A stretch of DNA of 27,128 nt from Phytophthora quininea (Eukaryota > Oomycota > Peronosporomycetes > Peronosporales > Peronosporaceae). Location: positions 1-27,128 of the forward strand of contig JAAVTG010000742.1 in NCBI GenBank assembly GCA_011947345.1, given 5' to 3'. Below, piece by piece: positions 19,890 through 27,128 of this stretch (positions are counted from its first letter, which is position 1; each line of letters starts with the position of its first letter). The notes below the pieces were generated by a model that was not told the DNA's origin, ran no database searches, and worked only from the letters and a program-made list of their open reading frames with translations. The position numbers and the translations under genes were made by a program.

Positions 19890-20751
19890 TTTGCTGGCGC
19901 AGTCGCCCGCTTGCTTTGCTCGCTTGTTTGCCGTCCGCTTCGCCCCGCTCTTTGCCTGCCTCGTCGCAGCGTGCTGCAGTCCGCTCGTGGGGTCCGCCAC
20001 CAGCTCCAATGCTTCGATGGTCCGCTGCGTCATTTCTCTTTCGCCGAGCGCTGCAGCATATGCGTCCCGTCGTACTCCACGTTGCCACCCTCTCGTCTCT
20101 CGACGGGACACGGCAGAGGCTGACAACTTCTCGTGCAGCCTGGCACAACTCACAAACCCGTTGTGTTACGAGTTGCGATGTTGCTGTCGCGACAGCGCCC
20201 GGTGGGTGGAGCGATACCCACTCACCCAACGTTTCTGCTCTGCTCTCATGCGTTGCCGATAATTCCTTCGTGCAGCCCTGGCCTCAATGTCGATTGTTAC
20301 TTTGGACACGACCGCACGGTAGCAGCCAAGCAGCCAAGCTATGGACCGACTGGCAGCAATACATGGGCAGCAATGCGGAAGAGAGGGGACGGAGGGGGAT
20401 CGAAATGGAGACGCGCGTCGAGCCACGGTTTGGGATCTCAACGAAGCAGTCACCAAGCCGTCACCAAGCCGCAGGACATTGAGACCGTGTCTTCAGGCGT
20501 GGGTGGCGTGACAGCAGAGCTATGGGGCTATGGGTTGATAAGACGCCTCTGCTGGAAGGCAGTGAGCGAGCGAGCAAGTAGTTTGCGCGGGTGGCGAGAG
20601 CGGTCGATGCGTTGCGTTTTGGGACACGTGACGCACGGTGGGGCTAGCTTGGGATGTGCGCTTGGTAATGTGGCCACTGGGGAGCGCGTGCGGTTGCTGT
20701 GGGCGCCGATCTGAGGCGGTGAGGAAATTTGAGAAGTGTCGACTTTACAGA

Positions 20752-20823
20752 GCCCCTATAGCTCAGTGGGAGAGCACCCGCTTAGTAAGCGGAAGGTCGG
20801 TAGTTCAATCCTGCCTGGGGGCA
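20752..20823 (+). tRNA. tRNA-Thr-AGT: tRNA-Thr(AGU), copy 20, D-loop variant
   Basis: One T-to-G change in the D loop (AGTGGGA instead of AGTGGTA, position 20 by standard numbering). G18 and G19 remain, and the A box ends before this base, so the gene is probably functional. Its unit (1,035 bp) has only three minisatellite copies and lacks one C in the trailer (CACTTTCTGG). No other gene in the spacer to 21786. Confidence 0.95.
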
Positions 20824-20893
20824 CTCACTTTCTGGCTTCCTTCCGAGTCGTCAATCGTCTCGAAGGTTGGCTTGGCGTGCTATCCCGGCACCC

Positions 20894-20922
20894 TTTGCTC
20901 GGTTTTGCTCGGTTTTGCTCGG
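20894..20922 (+). repeat. TTTTGCTCGG minisatellite, unit 20, 3 copies
   Basis: T3, T4, T4; one of the two shortest complete blocks. Confidence 0.93.
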
Positions 20923-21786
20923 TTTGCTGGCGCAGTCGCCCGCTTGCTTTGCTCGCTTGTTTGCCGTCCGCTTCGCCCCGCTCTTTGCCTGCCTCGTCGC
21001 AGCGTGCTGCAGTCCGCTCGTGGGGTCCGCCACCAGCTCCAATGCTTCGATGGTCCGCTGCGTCATTTCTCTTTCGCCGAGCGCTGCAGCATATGCGTCC
21101 CGTCGTACTCCACGTTGCCACCCTCTCGTCTCTCGACGGGACACGGCAGAGGCTGACAACTTCTCGTGCAGCCTGGCACAACTCACAAACCCGTTGTGTT
21201 ACGAGTTGCGATGTTGCTGTCGCGACAGCGCCCGGTGGGTGGAGCGATACCCACTCACCCAACGTTTCTGCTCTGCTCTCATGCGTTGCCGATAATTCCT
21301 TCGTGCAGCCCTGGCCTCAATGTCGATTGTTACTTTGGACACGACCGCACGGTAGCAGCCAAGCAGCCAAGCTATGGACCGACTGGCAGCAATACATGGG
21401 CAGCAATGCGGAAGAGAGGGGACGGAGGGGGATCGAAATGGAGACGCGCGCGTCGAGCCACGGTTTGGGATCTCAACGAAGCCGTCACCAAGCCGTCACC
21501 AAGCCGCAGGACATTGAGACCGTGTCTTCAGGCGTGGGTGGCGTGACAGCAGAGCTATGGGGCTATGGGTTGATAAGACGCCTCTGCTGGAAGGCAGTGA
21601 GCGAGCGAGCAAGTAGTTTGCGCGGGTGGCGAGAGCGGTCGATGCGTTGCGTTTTGGGACACGTGACGCACGGTGGGGCTAGCTTGGGATGTGCGCTTGG
21701 TAATGTGGCCACTGGGGAGCGCGTGCGGTTGCTGTGGGCGCCGATCTGAGGCGGTGAGGAAATTTGAGAAGTGTCGACTTTACAGA

Positions 21787-21858
21787 GCCCCTATAGCTCA
21801 GTGGTAGAGCACCCGCTTAGTAAGCGGAAGGTCGGTAGTTCAATCCTGCCTGGGGGCA
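21787..21858 (+). tRNA. tRNA-Thr-AGT: tRNA-Thr(AGU), copy 21, canonical
   Basis: Identical to the reference copy. Unit of 1,044 bp, apparently identical to unit 15, six units away. No other gene in the spacer to 22830. Confidence 0.97.
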
Positions 21859-21929
21859 CTCACTTTCCTGGCTTCCTTCCGAGTCGTCAATCGTCTCGAA
21901 GGTTGGCTTGGCGTGCTATCCCGGCACCC

Positions 21930-21968
21930 TTTGCTCGGTTTTGCTCGGTTTTGCTCGGTTTTGCTCGG
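21930..21968 (+). repeat. TTTTGCTCGG minisatellite, unit 21, 4 copies
   Basis: T3, T4, T4, T4. Confidence 0.93.
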
Positions 21969-22830
21969 TTTGCTGGCGCAGTCGCCCGCTTGCTTTGCTC
22001 GCTTGTTTGCCGTCCGCTTCGCCCCGCTCTTTGCCTGCCTCGTCGCAGCGTGCTGCAGTCCGCTCGTGGGGTCCGCCACCAGCTCCAATGCTTCGATGGT
22101 CCGCTGCGTCATTTCTCTTTCGCCGAGCGCTGCAGCATATGCGTCCCGTCGTACTCCACGTTGCCACCCTCTCGTCTCTCGACGGGACACGGCAGAGGCT
22201 GACAACTTCTCGTGCAGCCTGGCACAACTCACAAACCCGTTGTGTTACGAGTTGCGATGTTGCTGTCGCGACAGCGCCCGGTGGGTGGAGCGATACCCAC
22301 TCACCCAACGTTTCTGCTCTGCTCTCATGCGTTGCCGATAATTCCTTCGTGCAGCCCTGGCCTCAATGTCGATTGTTACTTTGGACACGACCGCACGGTA
22401 GCAGCCAAGCAGCCAAGCTATGGACCGACTGGCAGCAATACATGGGCAGCAATGCGGAAGAGAGGGGACGGAGGGGGATCGAAATGGAGACGCGCGTCGA
22501 GCCACGGTTTGGGATCTCAACGAAGCCGTCACCAAGCCGTCACCAAGCCGCAGGACATTGAGACCGTGTCTTCAGGCGTGGGTGGCGTGACAGCAGAGCT
22601 ATGGGGCTATGGGTTGATAAGACGCCTCTGCTGGAAGGCAGTGAGCGAGCGAGCAAGTAGTTTGCGCGGGTGGCGAGAGCGGTCGATGCGTTGCGTTTTG
22701 GGACACGTGACGCACGGTGGGGCTAGCTTGGGATGTGCGCTTGGTAATGTGGCCACTGGGGAGCGCGTGCGGTTGCTGTGGGCGCCGATCTGAGGCGGTG
22801 AGGAAATTTGAGAAGTGTCGACTTTACAGA

Positions 22831-22902
22831 GCCCCTATAGCTCAGTGGTAGAGCACCCGCTTAGTAAGCGGAAGGTCGGTAGTTCAATCCTGCCTGGGGG
22901 CA
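22831..22902 (+). tRNA. tRNA-Thr-AGT: tRNA-Thr(AGU), copy 22, canonical
   Basis: Identical to the reference copy. Unit of 1,046 bp, plain consensus, apparently identical to unit 17. No other gene in the spacer to 23876. Confidence 0.97.
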
Positions 22903-22973
22903 CTCACTTTCCTGGCTTCCTTCCGAGTCGTCAATCGTCTCGAAGGTTGGCTTGGCGTGCTATCCCGGCACCC

Positions 22974-23012
22974 TTTGCTCGGTTTTGCTCGGTTTTGCTC
23001 GGTTTTGCTCGG
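22974..23012 (+). repeat. TTTTGCTCGG minisatellite, unit 22, 4 copies
   Basis: T3, T4, T4, T4. Confidence 0.93.
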
Positions 23013-23876
23013 TTTGCTGGCGCAGTCGCCCGCTTGCTTTGCTCGCTTGTTTGCCGTCCGCTTCGCCCCGCTCTTTGCCTGCCTCGTCGCAGCGTGCTGC
23101 AGTCCGCTCGTGGGGTCCGCCACCAGCTCCAATGCTTCGATGGTCCGCTGCGTCATTTCTCTTTCGCCGAGCGCTGCAGCATATGCGTCCCGTCGTACTC
23201 CACGTTGCCACCCTCTCGTCTCTCGACGGGACACGGCAGAGGCTGACAACTTCTCGTGCAGCCTGGCACAACTCACAAACCCGTTGTGTTACGAGTTGCG
23301 ATGTTGCTGTCGCGACAGCGCCCGGTGGGTGGAGCGATACCCACTCACCCAACGTTTCTGCTCTGCTCTCATGCGTTGCCGATAATTCCTTCGTGCAGCC
23401 CTGGCCTCAATGTCGATTGTTACTTTGGACACGACCGCACGGTAGCAGCCAAGCAGCCAAGCTATGGACCGACTGGCAGCAATACATGGGCAGCAATGCG
23501 GAAGAGAGGGGACGGAGGGGGATCGAAATGGAGACGCGCGCGTCGAGCCACGGTTTGGGATCTCAACGAAGCCGTCACCAAGCCGTCACCAAGCCGCAGG
23601 ACATTGAGACCGTGTCTTCAGGCGTGGGTGGCGTGACAGCAGAGCTATGGGGCTATGGGTTGATAAGACGCCTCTGCTGGAAGGCAGTGAGCGAGCGAGC
23701 AAGTAGTTTGCGCGGGTGGCGAGAGCGGTCGATGCGTTGCGTTTTGGGACACGTGACGCACGGTGGGGCTAGCTTGGGATGTGCGCTTGGTAATGTGGCC
23801 ACTGGGGAGCGCGTGCGGTTGCTGTGGGCGCCGATCTGAGGCGGTGAGGAAATTTGAGAAGTGTCGACTTTACAGA

Positions 23877-23948
23877 GCCCCTATAGCTCAGTGGTAGAGC
23901 ACCCGCTTAGTAAGCGGAAGGTCGGTAGTTCAATCCTGCCTGGGGGCA
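23877..23948 (+). tRNA. tRNA-Thr-AGT: tRNA-Thr(AGU), copy 23, canonical
   Basis: Identical to the reference copy. Its unit (1,047 bp) begins the variable right end: AGCTCAATG (one C lost, near 24180), GGGGATCG (one G lost), GGCGAGCGG (AG lost, near 24772), GCTAGCGGGATG, and GAGGAATTTG (one A lost in the TATA-like element of copy 24). Confidence 0.97.
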
Positions 23949-24019
23949 CTCACTTTCCTGGCTTCCTTCCGAGTCGTCAATCGTCTCGAAGGTTGGCTTG
24001 GCGTGCTATCCCGGCACCC

Positions 24020-24066
24020 TTTGCTCGGTTTTGCTCGGTTTGCTCGGTTTTGCTCGGTTTGCTCGG
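24020..24066 (+). repeat. TTTTGCTCGG minisatellite, unit 23, 5 copies
   Basis: T3, T4, T3, T4, T3, a pattern not seen elsewhere in the window. Confidence 0.93.
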
Positions 24067-24923
24067 TTTGCTGGCGCAGTCGCCCGCTTGCTTTGCTCGC
24101 TTGTTTGCCGTCCGCTTCGCCCCGCTCTTTGCCTGCCTCGTCGCAGCGTGCTGCAGTCCGCTCGTGGGGTCCGCCACCAGCTCAATGCTTCGATGGTCCG
24201 CTGCGTCATTTCTCTTTCGCCGAGCGCTGCAGCATATGCGTCCCGTCGTACTCCACGTTGCCACCCTCTCGTCTCTCGACGGGACACGGCAGAGGCTGAC
24301 AACTTCTCGTGCAGCCTGGCACAACTCACAAACCCGTTGTGTTACGAGTTGCGATGTTGCTGTCGCGACAGCGCCCGGTGGGTGGAGCGATACCCACTCA
24401 CCCAACGTTTCTGCTCTGCTCTCATGCGTTGCCGATAATTCCTTCGTGCAGCCCTGGCCTCAATGTCGATTGTTACTTTGGACACGACCGCACGGTAGCA
24501 GCCAAGCAGCCAAGCTATGGACCGACTGGCAGCAATACATGGGCAGCAATGCGGAAGAGAGGGGACGGAGGGGATCGAAATGGAGACGCGCGCGTCGAGC
24601 CACGGTTTGGGATCTCAACGAAGCCGTCACCAAGCCGTCACCAAGCCGCAGGACATTGAGACCGTGTCTTCAGGCGTGGGTGGCGTGACAGCAGAGCTAT
24701 GGGGCTATGGGTTGATAAGACGCCTCTGCTGGAAGGCAGTGAGCGAGCGAGCAAGTAGTTTGCGCGGGTGGCGAGCGGTCGATGCGTTGCGTTTTGGGAC
24801 ACGTGACGCACGGTGGGGCTAGCGGGATGTGCGCTTGGTAATGTGGCCACTGGGGAGCGCGTGCGGTTGCTGTGGGCGCCGATCTGAGGCGGTGAGGAAT
24901 TTGAGAAGTGTCGACTTTACAGA

Positions 24924-24994
24924 GCCCCTATAGCTCAGTGGTAGAGCACCCGCTTAGTAAGCGGAAGGTCGGTAGTTCAATCCTGCCTGGGGCA
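24924..24994 (+). tRNA. tRNA-Thr-AGT: tRNA-Thr(AGU), copy 24, acceptor stem one G short
   Basis: This 71-nt copy ends TGGGGCA instead of TGGGGGCA, so the 5' and 3' acceptor strands no longer match in length and one base must bulge. The rest is canonical. Function is uncertain, and a homopolymer error in the assembly is possible. Unit of 1,035 bp with several small losses: GGCTGGCG, AGCTCAATG, CGTCACAGCCG, GGCGAGCGG, GCTAGCAGGATG. Confidence 0.85.
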
Positions 24995-25064
24995 CTCACT
25001 TTCCTGGCTTCCTTCCGAGTCGTCAATCGTCTCGAAGGTTGGCTGGCGTGCTATCCCGGCACCC

Positions 25065-25103
25065 TTTGCTCGGTTTTGCTCGGTTTTGCTCGGTTTTGCT
25101 CGG
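25065..25103 (+). repeat. TTTTGCTCGG minisatellite, unit 24, 4 copies
   Basis: T3, T4, T4, T4. Confidence 0.93.
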
Positions 25104-25958
25104 TTTGCTGGCGCAGTCGCCCGCTTGCTTTGCTCGCTTGTTTGCCGTCCGCTTCGCCCCGCTCTTTGCCTGCCTCGTCGCAGCGTGCTGCAGTCCGCTC
25201 GTGGGGTCCGCCACCAGCTCAATGCTTCGATGGTCCGCTGCGTCATTTCTCTTTCGCCGAGCGCTGCAGCATATGCGTCCCGTCGTACTCCACGTTGCCA
25301 CCCTCTCGTCTCTCGACGGGACACGGCAGAGGCTGACAACTTCTCGTGCAGCCTGGCACAACTCACAAACCCGTTGTGTTACGAGTTGCGATGTTGCTGT
25401 CGCGACAGCGCCCGGTGGGTGGAGCGATACCCACTCACCCAACGTTTCTGCTCTGCTCTCATGCGTTGCCGATAATTCCTTCGTGCAGCCCTGGCCTCAA
25501 TGTCGATTGTTACTTTGGACACGACCGCACGGTAGCAGCCAAGCAGCCAAGCTATGGACCGACTGGCAGCAATACATGGGCAGCAATGCGGAAGAGAGGG
25601 GACGGAGGGGGATCGAAATGGAGACGCGCGTCGAGCCACGGTTTGGGATCTCAACGAAGCCGTCACAGCCGTCACCAAGCCGCAGGACATTGAGACCGTG
25701 TCTTCAGGCGTGGGTGGCGTGACAGCAGAGCTATGGGGCTATGGGTTGATAAGACGCCTCTGCTGGAAGGCAGTGAGCGAGCGAGCAAGTAGTTTGCGCG
25801 GGTGGCGAGCGGTCGATGCGTTGCGTTTTGGGACACGTGACGCACGGTGGGGCTAGCAGGATGTGCGCTTGGTAATGTGGCCACTGGGGAGCGCGTGCGG
25901 TTGCTGTGGGCGCCGATCTGAGGCGGTGAGGAAATTTGAGAAGTGTCGACTTTACAGA

Positions 25959-26030
25959 GCCCCTATAGCTCAGTGGTAGAGCACCCGCTTAGTAAGCGGA
26001 AGGTCGGTAGTTCAATCCTGCCTGGGGGCA
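25959..26030 (+). tRNA. tRNA-Thr-AGT: tRNA-Thr(AGU), copy 25, canonical
   Basis: Identical to the reference copy. Its unit (1,023 bp) is the shortest complete one: three minisatellite copies, a single CCGTCACCAAG copy and the short ACGCGCGTCG form account for the whole 23-bp deficit. No other gene in the spacer to 26981. Confidence 0.97.
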
Positions 26031-26101
26031 CTCACTTTCCTGGCTTCCTTCCGAGTCGTCAATCGTCTCGAAGGTTGGCTTGGCGTGCTATCCCGGCACC
26101 C

Positions 26102-26130
26102 TTTGCTCGGTTTTGCTCGGTTTTGCTCGG
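26102..26130 (+). repeat. TTTTGCTCGG minisatellite, unit 25, 3 copies
   Basis: T3, T4, T4. Confidence 0.93.
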
Positions 26131-26981
26131 TTTGCTGGCGCAGTCGCCCGCTTGCTTTGCTCGCTTGTTTGCCGTCCGCTTCGCCCCGCTCTTTGCCTGC
26201 CTCGTCGCAGCGTGCTGCAGTCCGCTCGTGGGGTCCGCCACCAGCTCCAATGCTTCGATGGTCCGCTGCGTCATTTCTCTTTCGCCGAGCGCTGCAGCAT
26301 ATGCGTCCCGTCGTACTCCACGTTGCCACCCTCTCGTCTCTCGACGGGACACGGCAGAGGCTGACAACTTCTCGTGCAGCCTGGCACAACTCACAAACCC
26401 GTTGTGTTACGAGTTGCGATGTTGCTGTCGCGACAGCGCCCGGTGGGTGGAGCGATACCCACTCACCCAACGTTTCTGCTCTGCTCTCATGCGTTGCCGA
26501 TAATTCCTTCGTGCAGCCCTGGCCTCAATGTCGATTGTTACTTTGGACACGACCGCACGGTAGCAGCCAAGCAGCCAAGCTATGGACCGACTGGCAGCAA
26601 TACATGGGCAGCAATGCGGAAGAGAGGGGACGGAGGGGGATCGAAATGGAGACGCGCGTCGAGCCACGGTTTGGGATCTCAACGAAGCCGTCACCAAGCC
26701 GCAGGACATTGAGACCGTGTCTTCAGGCGTGGGTGGCGTGACAGCAGAGCTATGGGGCTATGGGTTGATAAGACGCCTCTGCTGGAAGGCAGTGAGCGAG
26801 CGAGCAAGTAGTTTGCGCGGGTGGCGAGAGCGGTCGATGCGTTGCGTTTTGGGACACGTGACGCACGGTGGGGCTAGCTTGGGATGTGCGCTTGGTAATG
26901 TGGCCACTGGGGAGCGCGTGCGGTTGCTGTGGGCGCCGATCTGAGGCGGTGAGGAAATTTGAGAAGTGTCGACTTTACAGA

Positions 26982-27052
26982 GCCCCTATAGCTCAGTGGT
27001 AGAGCACCCGCTTAGTAAGCGGAAGGTCGGTAGTTCAATCCTGCCTGGGGCA
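26982..27052 (+). tRNA. tRNA-Thr-AGT: tRNA-Thr(AGU), copy 26, acceptor stem one G short
   Basis: Same one-G deletion as copy 24 (TGGGGCA end), 71 nt, otherwise canonical. The trailer also lacks a C (CTATCCGGCAC near 27111-27120). Only 76 bp of the following spacer are in the window. Either a shared edge variant or homopolymer errors close to a contig end. Confidence 0.85.
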
Positions 27053-27122
27053 CTCACTTTCCTGGCTTCCTTCCGAGTCGTCAATCGTCTCGAAGGTTGG
27101 CTTGGCGTGCTATCCGGCACCC

Positions 27123-27128
27123 TTTGCT
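27123..27128 (+). repeat. Start of minisatellite, unit 26, cut by the window end
   Basis: TTTGCT, the first six bases of the block, at the usual distance from the tRNA. The array therefore continues to the right. Confidence 0.75.

Larger units (their letters stand above)
1..27128 (+). repeat. Tandem array of ~1,046-bp units, each with one tRNA-Thr(AGU) gene
   Basis: The same unit recurs in direct orientation across the whole window. Distances between successive tRNA starts are 1024, 1063, 1042, 1042, 1055, 1044, 1047, 1060, 1046, 1045, 1058, 1047, 1045, 1044, 1044, 1040, 1046, 1044, 1054, 1035, 1044, 1046, 1047, 1035 and 1023 bp. In the centre, units differ only by a few substitutions and by indels at fixed places: the number of 10-bp TTTTGCTCGG copies, GCTAGCTTGGGATG versus GCTAGCGGGATG, and ACGCGCGCG versus ACGCGCG. 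The sequence begins and ends inside a unit, so the array is longer than the window. Tandem tRNA arrays are known in Entamoeba and in some animals and plants; this one has a single tRNA type per unit. Nothing in it encodes transposition functions. Confidence 0.98.

Noticed and set aside
1..27128. CRISPR array or other prokaryotic repeat system
   Set aside because: The repeat is a whole 1-kb unit with no variable spacers and no associated genes, and the tRNA is of eukaryotic type.
1..27128. Tandem 5S or large ribosomal RNA repeats
   Set aside because: The spacer contains nothing I recognise as 5S, 5.8S, 18S or 28S; the only RNA gene is the tRNA.
1..27128. Telomeric repeats at the array ends
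   Set aside because: No TTAGGG- or TTTAGGG-type repeats occur in the window; the TTTTGCTCGG minisatellite is inside every unit and not terminal.

Overview
The window is one head-to-tail tandem array. A unit with a consensus of about 1,046 bp is repeated along all 27 kb, and each unit carries one short gene, a 72-nt tRNA-Thr with anticodon AGT (AGU in RNA; A34 presumably read as inosine). There are 26 tRNA copies, all on the + strand. They lie in 25 complete units (1,023-1,063 bp), preceded by the last 861 bp of a diverged unit and followed by the first 147 bp of another. Twenty of the 26 copies are identical. The exceptions are copies 1, 2, 12, 20, 24 and 26. I found no protein-coding gene, rRNA, transposase or CRISPR array.

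The organism is almost certainly a eukaryote and this is nuclear DNA. An A34 threonine anticodon is a eukaryotic trait, no CCA is encoded after the discriminator base, the gene has good internal A and B boxes for RNA polymerase III, and an AT-rich TATA-like hexamer lies at -27 to -22. The spacer is GC-rich with plentiful CpG, which argues against a heavily methylated vertebrate or plant genome. It also argues against Entamoeba, the best-known owner of tandem tRNA arrays, whose DNA is AT-rich. I cannot name the species.

Layout of one unit, using unit 3 (2949-3990): tRNA 2949-3020; a trailer of 80 nt with two possible hairpins (3037-3064 and 3085-3099 region); a 10-bp minisatellite, TTTTGCTCGG (3092-3130), whose T4 runs are the first plausible Pol III terminators; about 830 bp of spacer with no open frame that stays constant between units, but with a 9-bp inverted repeat (3305-3350), a 14-bp palindrome (3424-3437), a 6-bp hairpin (3443-3462), an 11-bp direct repeat (3688-3709), a second T4 (3856-3859) and a CACGTG (3864-3869); then the TATA-like element of the next gene. 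Every unit length can be accounted for by a few indels, mainly the minisatellite copy number (3 to 6).

The left end (first 2 kb) and the right end (last 3 kb) carry most of the variation, including five of the six non-canonical tRNA copies. The centre is almost uniform, and several non-neighbouring units look identical, as expected from unequal exchange or gene conversion. The array runs off both ends of the window, so its true size and flanks are unknown. The point of interest is the array itself: a single tRNA gene amplified as a satellite with a built-in, length-variable terminator.
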